64,000 nucleotides of DNA from JABCPE02 sp963516675 (GTDB taxonomy: Bacteria; Bacteroidota; Bacteroidia; Flavobacteriales; Weeksellaceae), in NCBI GenBank assembly GCA_963516675.1, contig CAUQBH010000005.1:1-64000 (forward strand). The letters are read 5' to 3'. The notes below the pieces were generated by a model. It was not told where the DNA came from. It saw only the letters and a program-made list of their open reading frames with translations, and ran no database searches. The translations under genes and the position numbers were made by a program. Numbering within the stretch: the first letter of the stretch is position 1; every line of letters starts with the position of its first letter. Positions 24,649 to 34,239 of the stretch are shown here, in pieces.

Positions 24649-25827
24649 ATGACTATGAAAACTTTATTGCTAATAGTTTTAATTTTCTTTTCTGGATTGA
24701 TACAAGCTCAAGATGACTTGCTGAAAAAATCCGAAAAAGGGGATGTAGAAGCGATGTTCTATCTTGCATCATCATATTTTATGGGAGAAAAGGGCTATCC
24801 ACAGGACAATGAAAAAGCGCTGCTATGGTTCCGAAAGTCAGCTGACAAAGGCTATGCAGAATCTCTGAACACACTCGGAACTATTTACATAAAAGGCTGG
24901 GCTGGAGTGAAACAAGATTATGGAAAAGCTGTGAAATTGTTAGAAAAAGCCGTGAAATCCAATCATGCTGATGCTTGTAATAATTTAGGACTTCTGTATC
25001 GAGATGGCACAGGTGTAAAACAAGATTACAAAAAAGCAATAGAACTTTTCCAAAAAGGAGCTAATCTGGGGAGTTCTTCTGCGGTGGATAACTTGGCGTA
25101 TATGTATTATATGGGCTGGGGTGTGGAGAAAAACTACGATAAAAATTTGGAACTGATAGAAAAATCAGTGAAAATGACTAAAGACAAGCAACGACTGGTG
25201 CAAGTTGCCTATTTTTACCTTAAAGGGGAAGAAGTAAAACAAAATATCCCAAAAGCCATAGAACTCTACACTTGGGGGCATGAGAATTTCCCTACTGAGG
25301 TAGCTTTTCCTAATTATTTAGGGATGATTTATATTTATTATAATGATAAAGGTGAAAACAAAGGAGACTTTACAAAAGCCCTAAAATGGTATAAAATAGC
25401 GGCTAATCTGGGTGATGTGGATGCGGTGAATAATATAGCTTTCATCTATCTGCAAGACAATCCACAAGTTAAAGATACCCAGCAGGGAATAGAATGGATG
25501 GAAAAAGCAGCCAATTTGGGAAATCCAAAAGCCATCTATAATCTCGGATACCTCTACACGCTCGGTGGAGATTTGCCAAAGAACTATGACAAGGCGGTAG
25601 AATGGTTTAGAAAAGGGGAAGCCATCGGCGAAGAAATGAGTATTTCCTCACTGGGAGCAATGTATCATGCGGGGATTAAGTTTAAAAAAGACCTGCAAAA
25701 AGCCAAAGAATATTATCTAAAAGCCACAAAAGATGAAAATCTCGCAAAAGCCCTCTTTGAGCGAAATGAAAAACTTATAAAAGAAAATCCCACGAAAGTA
25801 TATGCATGGAGAGCGGATGGGGAGTAG
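24649..25827 (+). CDS. Exported Sel1-like repeat protein
   Basis: This 392-residue protein has a signal peptide (MKTLLLIVLIFFSGLIQAQ) and about nine Sel1/TPR-like repeats. The recurring pattern is A..NLG..Y..G.GV..DY.KA..LF.KA (for example ACNNLGLLYRDGTGVKQDY). Such solenoids act as protein-protein interaction scaffolds, often in the periplasm. The start could be the ATG at 24649 or at 24655; the second fits the signal peptide better. It lies directly before the helicase-nuclease gene, but the 109-nt gap with no clear link argues against a shared function. Confidence 0.85.
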   Translation: MTMKTLLLIVLIFFSGLIQAQDDLLKKSEKGDVEAMFYLASSYFMGEKGYPQDNEKALLWFRKSADKGYAESLNTLGTIYIKGWAGVKQDYGKAVKLLEKAVKSNHADACNNLGLLYRDGTGVKQDYKKAIELFQKGANLGSSSAVDNLAYMYYMGWGVEKNYDKNLELIEKSVKMTKDKQRLVQVAYFYLKGEEVKQNIPKAIELYTWGHENFPTEVAFPNYLGMIYIYYNDKGENKGDFTKALKWYKIAANLGDVDAVNNIAFIYLQDNPQVKDTQQGIEWMEKAANLGNPKAIYNLGYLYTLGGDLPKNYDKAVEWFRKGEAIGEEMSISSLGAMYHAGIKFKKDLQKAKEYYLKATKDENLAKALFERNEKLIKENPTKVYAWRADGE

Positions 25828-25936
25828 AATAGAAGATACAAATAAAGGAAATTCTACAAGCAAAAAATAAAAATGATTCTGAAAAATTAGTGTAGAAATA
25901 AGAATAAAAAATGTAATGGAATAAGTATGATGAGTT

Positions 25937-28900
25937 ATGACTAATGAGAGATTTAAAAATTGGTTGAAATATTACAGAGCATCTTTGATAGATTCTTCTA
26001 GGGGGAGTAAATATGCATATTTAGGAGGTCCACTGAATAGAAAAAGCTTCGATATAGAGCAGCTTTCTGAAGTAGAGCTTAAGCAGGTTTGGGATGAGAA
26101 AAATATGTATTCTTTTAGTATAGGGGAGTACATAGAGGATATGAATCAGGTAGATGCTTTGTATGATGATGAAGATGCATTTTTTGAAGTTATTAATTTG
26201 GGTAAAAAGGGTAACGAGATAGACTCTGTTAAATTCAATAAAATAGAGATAGCGCCTATTTTTATTCAAAACTCAAAGGAGCATACAGAATTTGAAGGTG
26301 ATTCTGAAATCCATTATCCTTATTGGATTCCTGCATATTTACGGCAAGATGGAAAACTTTTTCCTCCAAAACAAGATGAGAGACCAGCTTTTTTGAGAGA
26401 ATATCTAAGTCCAAACCCTAAAGATAGCCCTACCATAGCTGAAATGGCCAAGGTAGATTCTGAATCATCAAACCTTGATTTTAATAGAAATACATGGAAG
26501 CAGTATTGGGAAGATTGTGAGGCGTATTTTAACAAAATAACAGATAAGAAATACACAGATTATCAACAAGGTGTAATTAAATTTAGACTATGTAAATATG
26601 AAGATGTCAATACTACCAAGCATATCTTTGCTCTTTATAATGACTTGATTTATAAAGATAATTCTAAGGTCAATTATAATATTTTGGAAATGTTGTTAGA
26701 TGCTAACAAATTTCAAAAAATAAATGATACCAAAGATATTGAGGATGTCCTTGTCCCAAATCATTATGGGCATATGGGAGAAGAGTTTCCTTTATCCAAA
26801 TCACAGAGAGAAGCATTTGCGAAATCTCAATATGAGAATCATTCAGATATTTTCGCGATTAATGGCCCTCCTGGTACAGGAAAAACAACGATTTTACAAA
26901 GTTTTATTGCGAATAGTTTAGTTAATGCAGTACTAAATAATACTCCACCACCACTCATTGTAGGTTGTTCTTCTAATAACCAAGCTATAACCAATATTTT
27001 GGATAGTATGAAGCTTGAAAATAAATCAAAAGATGTATTGCAAGAAAGGTGGCTGCCAGGAGTGAATTCATTTGGGTTATATCTTACAGGGACATCCAAA
27101 AAAACAGAAGAACTAAAAAAATATCAGTGCGCTACAAGTCCATTTTTTACAGAAGGTTTTGTATATCAGATGGACGAAGAAATAAATATCGGAGAATGTG
27201 CAGAATATGTAATTGATAAGTTTGAGGAGTATGTAAAACATCATCATCTTGACTATGATTTTTCAAAAAACACCAAAATAGAGAGTGTACTAGCGTATTT
27301 GAGAGAACTTATAGAAGAGTGTAAAAAAGAGATAGATGACTATACAAATGCAGCTCTTTTGAAATACACCATTCCAGCTCTTTTGAAAGCGAATGATTTT
27401 GATAATGAAGATGAGATATTTCACAAAATAGAAGATGTTCAGCAGAGTATTCAAAAGACAAAATCACTCATCAGCTCTTTGGAGGAATATAAGAAACTCT
27501 TAGAAGAAAAGTATCAGAGTTTTCCTTTTGATATAAAACATCTTCCTTTTGCTAACTTTAAAAAGATTAAAGAAAATGCATTTAAGTTGATACTTAAAGA
27601 GCATCTGGAGTTGTATTCTCCACAAACAAAATTTTATAATTATTTTGAAATACAATCTGCTACAGATGAGTTGGTTTTAGGTACGCAAAAACAACTAAAA
27701 TATTTAGAAAATACACTCGCACAATTGGAAAATATATTAGAGGAGTCTAAGAAAAGACATCAAAATTATACCTCTAAAATACAACTGTGGAACAAGGAAT
27801 ATCAGCACAAATGGGATAATTTAATAGAAAAAACAAAAGATGAATATCAAGGGCTAAACTGTATTGAAGATATGGCAGTGAAGCTGGATATTTCTCTAAG
27901 ACATAAATTATTCTGGTTGTGTGTTCATTATAGGGAGGTTGAGTTTATAAAAGAACAATCTAATAAAGACACAGCGGCTAGCAAAAATGAAAGAAGTAAA
28001 AATAAATACAAAGTAAAACTTGAAAGAATAGCAAAGTTAACACCTCTTTTTATTTCTACTTTTCATACACTGCCTAGATATTGTTCTTATTACTCGGTTT
28101 CGGAAGGAAATGTTTTTTATAATGACCTCTTTGATTTCATGATTGTGGATGAAGCAGGGCAGGTATCGCCAGAAGTTGCCATTCCGTCTTTTGTATTTAC
28201 AAAAAAACTTCTTGTGGTAGGAGATATATATCAGATAGAACCGATTTGGGGAGTTTCAGAATTTGTGGATTATAAAAATGCAGAAAAATATCATATAATA
28301 GAATCGGAAGAACAGTTTAAATTTTTTAGGGATTGTGGATATTTAGCCTCTAGTGGAAGTGTGATGAAACTAGCATTATACAAATCTCATTTCACTTATC
28401 AAACTAATAATGGGGAGGTTAAAGATGGGGTGTTACTAAGAGAACATAGAAGGTGTATAGACCCAATTATTCATTATTCCAATAAGTATGTATATCAGAA
28501 TAGTTTGATTCTTAGAGGAGGAAAATCTCATACAAAATCTCATAACCTTCCTAGTGTGGGATATTTGCATATTAATGGATTTTGTGAGAAATATAATTCT
28601 AGTAATAGAAATATTGCTGAAGCGAATACGATTATATTGTGGTTAAAGGACCAAAAAGAAAAACTTGAAAAAGCTTATGATAAACCTTTACAAGATATTG
28701 TTGCGATAATTACTCCATATTCAGCTCAAAGAGATTATATAAAGAATCTGATTAAAATCAATTTGTCTCAGGAATTGTCTAACTCTATGACTGTGGGAAC
28801 TGTGCATGCTTTACAGGGAGCAGAGAAACCAATTATATTATTTTCTCCTACTGATTCGGATCCTAATAAGCCTTTGTTTATGAATTATGGAGGGAAAAAT

Positions 28901-29551
28901 AACATGTTGAATGTAGCATTGACTAGAGCTAAACATTCTTTCTTGGTATTTGGTAATATGGTTATTTTTAAGCAGGGACAAAACACACCATCATCTAATC
29001 TGGCGGAGCTTTTATATACTTACCCAGATAGTTCTTTGGATGACACCTTTGTATATACAAAAAACACCTTGTTTACAGATAATACAGATAAAGTAAACTA
29101 TCTAACCACATTGGAAGAACATAGAAATGCTCTGAAAAAATGTTTCAAAATTGCTACTAATGAGATTATCATTAGTTCACCATTTATTTCCATAAATGCC
29201 ATAAATGAAGATGGTATTTCAGAACTTATAAAAGAAACTTCCAACAAAGGAGTAAAAGTTACTATACTTACAGATGAATATTTAGATAAAGTAGATGGAA
29301 AGCTAAAACCTCACTCCCAAGAAGGAAGAAAATTACTAAAAGATTCTGGTGCGAAATTAATTATTTATAAAGGAATACATAATAAGACAATTTGTGTAGA
29401 TGATAGATTGCTTATCGAAGGTTCTTTCAATTGGCTTTCTGCTTCTAGAGATGAAAATAGTAAATACGCAAGGAAAGAAACATCTTTGGTTTTACAAGGT
29501 GTTAATGTTCCTTCCAAAGTTGATAGGATAAAACAAATGTTTAATTTGTAA
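25937..29551 (+). CDS. SF1 helicase-PLD nuclease fusion, candidate type II Mokosh defence protein (MkoC-like)
   Basis: This 1204-residue protein joins an SF1 DNA/RNA helicase (COG1112-like) to a C-terminal phospholipase D nuclease domain. Helicase motifs: Walker A NGPPGTGKTT (309-318), Walker B IVDEAGQ (736-742), motif III GDIYQIEP (762-769), then VGTVHALQG and NVALTRAK. Residues about 420-680 are a coiled-coil insert. The nuclease motif is HxKx4Dx6GSxN with His1148, Lys1150, Asp1155 and Gly1162-Asn1165. A single HKD motif implies dimerisation. Fusing these two domains in one chain is the described layout of type II Mokosh anti-phage systems. It stands alone between a Sel1 gene and tRNA-Asn, and is more AT-rich than its neighbours. 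Confidence 0.8.
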   Translation: MTNERFKNWLKYYRASLIDSSRGSKYAYLGGPLNRKSFDIEQLSEVELKQVWDEKNMYSFSIGEYIEDMNQVDALYDDEDAFFEVINLGKKGNEIDSVKFNKIEIAPIFIQNSKEHTEFEGDSEIHYPYWIPAYLRQDGKLFPPKQDERPAFLREYLSPNPKDSPTIAEMAKVDSESSNLDFNRNTWKQYWEDCEAYFNKITDKKYTDYQQGVIKFRLCKYEDVNTTKHIFALYNDLIYKDNSKVNYNILEMLLDANKFQKINDTKDIEDVLVPNHYGHMGEEFPLSKSQREAFAKSQYENHSDIFAINGPPGTGKTTILQSFIANSLVNAVLNNTPPPLIVGCSSNNQAITNILDSMKLENKSKDVLQERWLPGVNSFGLYLTGTSKKTEELKKYQCATSPFFTEGFVYQMDEEINIGECAEYVIDKFEEYVKHHHLDYDFSKNTKIESVLAYLRELIEECKKEIDDYTNAALLKYTIPALLKANDFDNEDEIFHKIEDVQQSIQKTKSLISSLEEYKKLLEEKYQSFPFDIKHLPFANFKKIKENAFKLILKEHLELYSPQTKFYNYFEIQSATDELVLGTQKQLKYLENTLAQLENILEESKKRHQNYTSKIQLWNKEYQHKWDNLIEKTKDEYQGLNCIEDMAVKLDISLRHKLFWLCVHYREVEFIKEQSNKDTAASKNERSKNKYKVKLERIAKLTPLFISTFHTLPRYCSYYSVSEGNVFYNDLFDFMIVDEAGQVSPEVAIPSFVFTKKLLVVGDIYQIEPIWGVSEFVDYKNAEKYHIIESEEQFKFFRDCGYLASSGSVMKLALYKSHFTYQTNNGEVKDGVLLREHRRCIDPIIHYSNKYVYQNSLILRGGKSHTKSHNLPSVGYLHINGFCEKYNSSNRNIAEANTIILWLKDQKEKLEKAYDKPLQDIVAIITPYSAQRDYIKNLIKINLSQELSNSMTVGTVHALQGAEKPIILFSPTDSDPNKPLFMNYGGKNNMLNVALTRAKHSFLVFGNMVIFKQGQNTPSSNLAELLYTYPDSSLDDTFVYTKNTLFTDNTDKVNYLTTLEEHRNALKKCFKIATNEIIISSPFISINAINEDGISELIKETSNKGVKVTILTDEYLDKVDGKLKPHSQEGRKLLKDSGAKLIIYKGIHNKTICVDDRLLIEGSFNWLSASRDENSKYARKETSLVLQGVNVPSKVDRIKQMFNL

Positions 29552-29565
29552 AAAGTTTTAAGAAT

Positions 29566-29599
29566 AAAAAAAGAGTTATCAGATGATAACTCTTTTTTT
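29566..29599. terminator. Bidirectional terminator between helicase-nuclease gene and tRNA-Asn
   Basis: The stem AAAGAGTTATC / GATAACTCTTT with a 4-nt loop is flanked by A-runs and T-runs. It ends the plus-strand helicase gene and the minus-strand tRNA, whose CCA end it abuts. Confidence 0.8.
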
Positions 29600-29601
29600 G
29601 G

Positions 29602-29675
29602 CGCCTTTTGCTGGGCTCGAACCAGCGACCCTCTGATTAACAGTCAGATGCTCTAACCGACTGAGCTAAAAAGGC
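29602..29675 (-). tRNA. tRNA-Asn (GUU)
   Basis: A full cloverleaf folds on the minus strand: acceptor GCCTTTT/AAAAGGC, D stem GCTC/GAGC, anticodon stem TCTGA/TCAGA with loop CTGTTAA (anticodon GTT), T stem GCTGG/CCAGC with loop TTCGAGC, discriminator G. A CCA triplet (29601-29599) follows in the genome, unlike the Cys and Trp tRNAs in this window. Confidence 0.95.
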
Positions 29676-29798
29676 GTTTTGTTCATTTTTAGTGGTGCAA
29701 ATATAGCATGTATTTTAATATCAACCAAATAATTTTCTAACAAAAAGATAAATTTAATCTTAATTTGTTCATTATCAGTTTGAAAAATATTCGTGTTT

Positions 29799-31256
29799 TT
29801 AAAATAATTTATAAATGTCATTTCCAAAAATGAGAAGCATCAGCCCTAAAAGCAAGATTACCCCAGCCATTTGTGCATATTCTAACACTTTCTGAGAAGC
29901 AGGTTTTCCTGTGATCATTTCCCAAAGCGTAAATACCACATGTCCGCCATCAAGACCAGGGATAGGAAGTAGGTTTAGGAATGCTAACCAAACAGAGAAC
30001 ATCGCAGTAAAACTCCAGAAGAAAGTCCAGTCAATTGCATAGTTTCCAGCTGTGTCTTGTCTTACATGCATCTGATTAACAATTGCAATAGGACCACCTA
30101 CTTTTTTGTAGCCTTTTACTGTTTTATTAAACACAAGTTTAAATTGTTTTATCTGGTAGGTCAGTTCCTCTATGGAGCGCGTGAAACCTCTCGATACGGC
30201 TTCTATTGGAGTAAAGTCCTTTTTTGTTAGAAAGTTTCTGCCAACAGAGATACCTATCGTTCCTTCTTTTGATACAGGAAGTTTTAAATCTACCGTATTA
30301 CTTGCTCTTTCTACTTGAACCAAAGCTTCCTGTCCTGCGTGTTTTGATAATACAGAAGGCAGTTCATCGTAAAAAGTAATATTTTTATCGTTGATTTTTA
30401 GTATTTTATCTCCTTTTTGTAATCCTGCATCTATTGCTGTTTTAGCTATCACAGTATCTACTATGGGTTCTATTCTCGGAACAAGGAATCCCTTTGGTGT
30501 ATCTTCTTGAAACACCATAGCTTTGCCTTCGTCATTGGTGTCAAAAGTCACTTCTTTTCCACCCCTTAGCACAGTAATATGGTCGCTTAATAAAACATCC
30601 AGAGATAGTTTTTCTAAATTTTTCTGTTCTTTTCCATCTACTTTTAGGATTTTATCTCCATCTTGGAATCCCATTTTCTTGGCTGATTCACCATAAGTAA
30701 TCGTTACATTTTTATCAGGATTAAAAATCATTTCTCCATTAAAATAGGAAAGACAAGAATAAATAAACCACGCTAAAAAGAAATTAACAGTAACTCCGCC
30801 AAGCATGATGATAAGTCTCTGCCAAGCTGGTTTGCTGCGGAATTCCCAAGGTTCAGCAGGTTTTTTCAGTTGCTCTGTATCCATGCTTTCATCCACCATT
30901 CCTGCTATCTTTACATAGCCTCCCATAGGCAGCCAGCCGATGCCCCATTTTGTGCTCTCTGGGTGTTTTCTCCAGTCGTTATCAGGCAGGTTTTCTGTAT
31001 TGATAGGAACTTCTTTTTTTTCTCCGTTTACCTCGATAACTTCTGTGTCAGGCTGATTTTTAGAGAAAAATTTGTATTGCCATTTTCCGTTGATTTTTTT
31101 CATTGAAAATAAAGAAAACCAAGGATCAAAGAATAGGAAAAATTTCTCTGCACGGGTCTTGAACCATTTTGCAGGAAGGTAATGCCCTAATTCGTGTAAG
31201 AAAACTAAAATAGAAATACTTAGAATAAACTGAAATATTTTTAATGCTAATTCCAT
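29799..31256 (-). CDS. rseP: Site-2 metalloprotease RseP
   Basis: This 485-residue inner-membrane zinc protease cuts membrane-spanning substrates such as anti-sigma factors. The active-site motif HELGH is at residues 21-25 inside the first helix, and the third ligand lies in LLPIPGLDGGH near the C terminus. Two PDZ-like domains lie between (about 185-250 and 270-345: GLQKGDKILKINDKN). The long periplasmic insert after HELGH (residues 35-95) is usual in Bacteroidota. The ATG at 31256 is used rather than the TTG just upstream. It is divergent from the amidase gene. Confidence 0.92.
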   Translation of the reverse strand: MELALKIFQFILSISILVFLHELGHYLPAKWFKTRAEKFFLFFDPWFSLFSMKKINGKWQYKFFSKNQPDTEVIEVNGEKKEVPINTENLPDNDWRKHPESTKWGIGWLPMGGYVKIAGMVDESMDTEQLKKPAEPWEFRSKPAWQRLIIMLGGVTVNFFLAWFIYSCLSYFNGEMIFNPDKNVTITYGESAKKMGFQDGDKILKVDGKEQKNLEKLSLDVLLSDHITVLRGGKEVTFDTNDEGKAMVFQEDTPKGFLVPRIEPIVDTVIAKTAIDAGLQKGDKILKINDKNITFYDELPSVLSKHAGQEALVQVERASNTVDLKLPVSKEGTIGISVGRNFLTKKDFTPIEAVSRGFTRSIEELTYQIKQFKLVFNKTVKGYKKVGGPIAIVNQMHVRQDTAGNYAIDWTFFWSFTAMFSVWLAFLNLLPIPGLDGGHVVFTLWEMITGKPASQKVLEYAQMAGVILLLGLMLLIFGNDIYKLF

Positions 31257-31278
31257 CAAATTTAAAATTAAAATCGTG

Positions 31279-31286
31279 CAAAGGTA
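31279..31286 (-). promoter_or_regulatory. -7 box for rseP
   Basis: The minus strand reads TACCTTTG, 22 nt before the rseP start. It is divergent from the box at 31304-31311. Confidence 0.5.
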
Positions 31287-31303
31287 ATAAAAACATTATT
31301 AAA

Positions 31304-31311
31304 TATTTTTG
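31304..31311 (+). promoter_or_regulatory. -7 box for the amidohydrolase gene
   Basis: TATTTTTG matches TAnnTTTG, 45 nt before the ATG at 31357. Only 17 nt separate it from the divergent rseP box. Confidence 0.45.
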
Positions 31312-31356
31312 GATTAAAAATAAAAATAATAGATTTACAATCAAAAATCAGAAAAT

Positions 31357-32106
31357 ATGAAAATAACAGCGTTAAATTTGGATATTCGATGGAAATCTCC
31401 AGAGGAAAATATCAATATCATTGAAGAAAAACTAAAAGATGAGCAAGCGGATGTATTTCTTCTTCCAGAAATGTTTACTACTGGATTTTGTGTTGATACG
31501 GAAGAGGTAGCGGATAGTAAAGGCGAAACCCTTGCATGGATGAAGCGTTTCGCAGAGAAGAAAAAATCAGCAATGGGAGGGAGTGTTTCAGTGAAAGAAG
31601 ATGGGCGGTTTTATAATAGGTTTTATTTCGTGGAACCTTCTGGGAAAGTTCATCAATACGATAAAAAACACTTGTTTTCTTTTGGTGGAGAGGATAAAAT
31701 CTATACACCAGGGAAGGAGCGTGTAGTGGTTGATTATAAAGGAGTTAGGTTTTTGCTTCTGGTGTGCTATGATTTGAGATTTCCTGTATTTGCCAGAAAT
31801 GTAGATAATTATGATGTAATGATAGATGTAGCCAGCTGGGCTGAACCTCGTATTTTGGCATGGGAAACACTGTTGAGAGCTAGAGCTATTGAAAACCAGT
31901 CGTTTGTGTTCGGCGTTAATAGAATAGGGATAGATGGTTCTGGGTTGAATTATCCAGAAAGCACCCGTTGTTTCTATGCCGATGGGACAGAAATTTCTGA
32001 GAAAAATGGAGATATAATATCAGCGAATATAGATTTGGAGAAACTAAATTCTTTTAGACAGAAATTTAAAGTCCTTTTAGACAGAGATGAATTTGAATTA
32101 AAATAG
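31357..32106 (+). CDS. Carbon-nitrogen hydrolase, YafV/omega-amidase type
   Basis: This 249-residue nitrilase-superfamily enzyme has the Glu-Lys-Cys triad: Glu in LLPEMFTTGF (about residue 37), Lys in YDKKHLFSFGGED (about 107), and Cys in LLVCYDLRFPVFAR (about 139). The FSFGGED and CYDLRFP segments are typical of omega-amidase/YafV, which hydrolyses 2-oxoglutaramate or 2-oxosuccinamate as metabolite repair. The substrate is inferred from family. A terminator follows directly. Confidence 0.85.
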   Translation: MKITALNLDIRWKSPEENINIIEEKLKDEQADVFLLPEMFTTGFCVDTEEVADSKGETLAWMKRFAEKKKSAMGGSVSVKEDGRFYNRFYFVEPSGKVHQYDKKHLFSFGGEDKIYTPGKERVVVDYKGVRFLLLVCYDLRFPVFARNVDNYDVMIDVASWAEPRILAWETLLRARAIENQSFVFGVNRIGIDGSGLNYPESTRCFYADGTEISEKNGDIISANIDLEKLNSFRQKFKVLLDRDEFELK

Positions 32107-32138
32107 AAAAATGGAGCTTTACAACGGCTCCATTTTTT
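32107..32138. terminator. Terminator between the amidase and PUR-family genes
   Basis: The stem AAAAATGGAGC / GCTCCATTTTT ends in a T-run and lies between two convergent genes. Confidence 0.8.
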
Positions 32139-32154
32139 ATATAAATATAATTTC

Positions 32155-32490
32155 TTAAAAATCCTCGTCAGAATCTATTGTGAAAGAACGGGATTTGAAG
32201 TCTTTATCGTGTTTTTCAGAAATTACATCTTCTCCTTTTTGTTCAATAATGAAATCCTTAGTTTCATTAAACATTTCTAAGAAACCTTTGAAATCTTCTT
32301 TGTAAAGATAGATTTTGTGTTTTTCAAAAGTTGCTTCACCACTTTCATTAAAATTTTTCTTGCTTTCTGTGATAGTAAGGTAGTAGTCGCCTGCTTTTGT
32401 TTCTCTCACATCAAAGAAATAAGTTCTCCTTCCTGCTTTTAACACCTTTGTAAAAATTTCATTTTCTTGGCGTTCTTTGTAATCACTCAT
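32155..32490 (-). CDS. PUR-family nucleic-acid-binding protein (DUF3276)
   Basis: This 111-residue protein is the bacterial PUR-alpha-like domain (KAGRRTYFFDVRETKAGDYYLTITESKK, then FEKHKIYLYKEDFKGFLEMF). Homologues bind single-stranded DNA or RNA, as in Borrelia BpuR. The start at 32490 (MSDYKERQEN) is preferred because the preceding codons are unlike the family. The acidic C-terminal tail ends in IDSDEDF. It sits alone on the minus strand. Confidence 0.85.
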   Translation of the reverse strand: MSDYKERQENEIFTKVLKAGRRTYFFDVRETKAGDYYLTITESKKNFNESGEATFEKHKIYLYKEDFKGFLEMFNETKDFIIEQKGEDVISEKHDKDFKSRSFTIDSDEDF

Positions 32491-32587
32491 TTTTATTGTT
32501 ATTTTAATAATGCTCAACAAATTTAAGATAATTTTTTAAACTTTCATAGAAAAAATCAAAAAAACTATCAAAAATCATATATTTGGT

Positions 32588-34234
32588 TTACAGATTTATT
32601 TTTTTACTGCTTGTAACGGTTTCTCTGTGGGTGATGATGATAGCAGTGCAGTTGGCAACCTCTTTTTCTATATTGGTCAAAATGTTTTGTTCGGTTTTGG
32701 TATCTAGAGCGGATAGACAGTCATCAAAAATTACGATTTGAGGCTGTTTGATAAGGGCTCTGGCGATGCAGATTCTCTGTTTCTGCCCACCTGAAAGCAT
32801 CACGCCTCGCTCACCTACCACAGTCTGGTATTTGTCTTTGAAGAGCATCACATCATTATGAATGTCGGCTATTTTTGCGAATTTTTCTATCAGTTCAGGC
32901 GTAGGATTGTCTATCGCAAAGCCGATGTTATTCTCTATCGTGTCAGAGAAAAGATAACTTTCCTGCGGAATGTAGCCGATGAATTTTCGGTAAAGTTCCA
33001 GATTATGTTCTTTTAGGTTTTTGCCATCTATCAGTATTTCTCCTTCATCTGGGTCTATCAGTCTGCAAAGAAGGAGAGCGACGGTAGATTTCCCACTTCC
33101 TGTTTTTCCTGTGATGGTGATGAATTCTCCCGCATTTACTTTAAAACTTAAATTCTCCACAGCTTTGATGCCTGTATTGGGATAGGTGTAGCTCACATTT
33201 CGGAATTCTATATCGCCTTTGATTTCGTAGATATCATGATTGGTATTAACGATATCGGAATGAATATCCATAAACTCATTTATCCTCTGCATGGAGGCTT
33301 CTGCCCGTTGGTTGATAGAAGTCACCCAGCCTACGGTACTGAATGGAATCACCATCGCATTGGCATACATAAAGAAATTAGCAATCATACCGATGTTGAT
33401 TTCTCCATCAATATATTTCTGTCCGCCGATGAATAAAATAGCGATATCCAAAATTCCCACTATTAGAATCATAGAAGTGTAGAAAAAATTTTCGTACTTG
33501 GCTAAATCTACGGCTCTGTTTTGGTAATTTTTGATTTTTTCGCCGTATTTGTCTTGGACATATTTTTCTTTGTTAAAGAATTTCACCACTCTAATTCCCG
33601 AAAAACTATCCTGCACGAAAGTAGAAATCGCAGACTGGCTCTCCTGAACTAGTTTGGATTTTTTTCCTACAATTCCACTTATTTTATACACAGAAAGAGA
33701 AAATATAGGAAGTAGAATGAGGATAACGAGCGTCATCTCCAAATCAGTCCTTATCATATAAAAACTGGTAATCATCAGCAAGATGATGAGGTTCGCTACA
33801 TACATCACACCAGGGCCTAGATACATTCTAATGGCGATAATGTCTTCGCTGAGGCGATTCATAAGGTCGCCTATACTTGTCTTTTTGAAATTTGTAAGGG
33901 AAAGACTTTGGTAATGCTGGTAGATTTCGTTTTTTAGTTCGTATTCTATTTTCCGTGATGCTACTATGATGGTCTGTCTCATCATGAACCGAAAAACTCC
34001 AGCAATGATGGATGAGCCTATGATAACGCCTCCATTGATAAGAAGAGTTTTTATAATGGTATCGCTGTCAGTGTTTTCACTGCTCAAAACCTGCTGTATA
34101 GCATCTATGGTGTCTCCCAGATACTGTATCCAGAAAATGTTGAAAAAATTACTAAGAAAAATAAATAAAACTCCCAAAGAAAGCATATTTCGATGCTTCC
34201 AAAAATAGGGATTAAGGGATTTTAGGGCTTTCAT
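32588..34234 (-). CDS. ABC exporter (MsbA-like) with a short C terminus
   Basis: This 548-residue half-transporter has six predicted membrane helices (1-310) fused to an ATPase: Walker A GKTGSGKST, Q-loop IPQESYLF, signature LSGGQKQR, Walker B VIFDDCLSALD and H-loop IITHR. It likely exports a lipid or peptide. The chain stops 13 residues after the H-loop His, whereas most relatives go on for about 35-50 residues (the 'DKIIVL.. G' tail). No reading frame downstream restores that tail. All catalytic motifs are kept, so it may still work. The sensor kinase stop lies 5 nt upstream of its start. Confidence 0.85.
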   Translation of the reverse strand: MKALKSLNPYFWKHRNMLSLGVLFIFLSNFFNIFWIQYLGDTIDAIQQVLSSENTDSDTIIKTLLINGGVIIGSSIIAGVFRFMMRQTIIVASRKIEYELKNEIYQHYQSLSLTNFKKTSIGDLMNRLSEDIIAIRMYLGPGVMYVANLIILLMITSFYMIRTDLEMTLVILILLPIFSLSVYKISGIVGKKSKLVQESQSAISTFVQDSFSGIRVVKFFNKEKYVQDKYGEKIKNYQNRAVDLAKYENFFYTSMILIVGILDIAILFIGGQKYIDGEINIGMIANFFMYANAMVIPFSTVGWVTSINQRAEASMQRINEFMDIHSDIVNTNHDIYEIKGDIEFRNVSYTYPNTGIKAVENLSFKVNAGEFITITGKTGSGKSTVALLLCRLIDPDEGEILIDGKNLKEHNLELYRKFIGYIPQESYLFSDTIENNIGFAIDNPTPELIEKFAKIADIHNDVMLFKDKYQTVVGERGVMLSGGQKQRICIARALIKQPQIVIFDDCLSALDTKTEQNILTNIEKEVANCTAIIITHRETVTSSKKINL

Positions 34235-34239
34235 TCTTT

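Noticed and set aside
25937..29551. Multi-gene defence island around the helicase-nuclease
   Set aside because: Neighbours are a Sel1 protein, tRNA-Asn and rseP; no second defence gene was found beside it.
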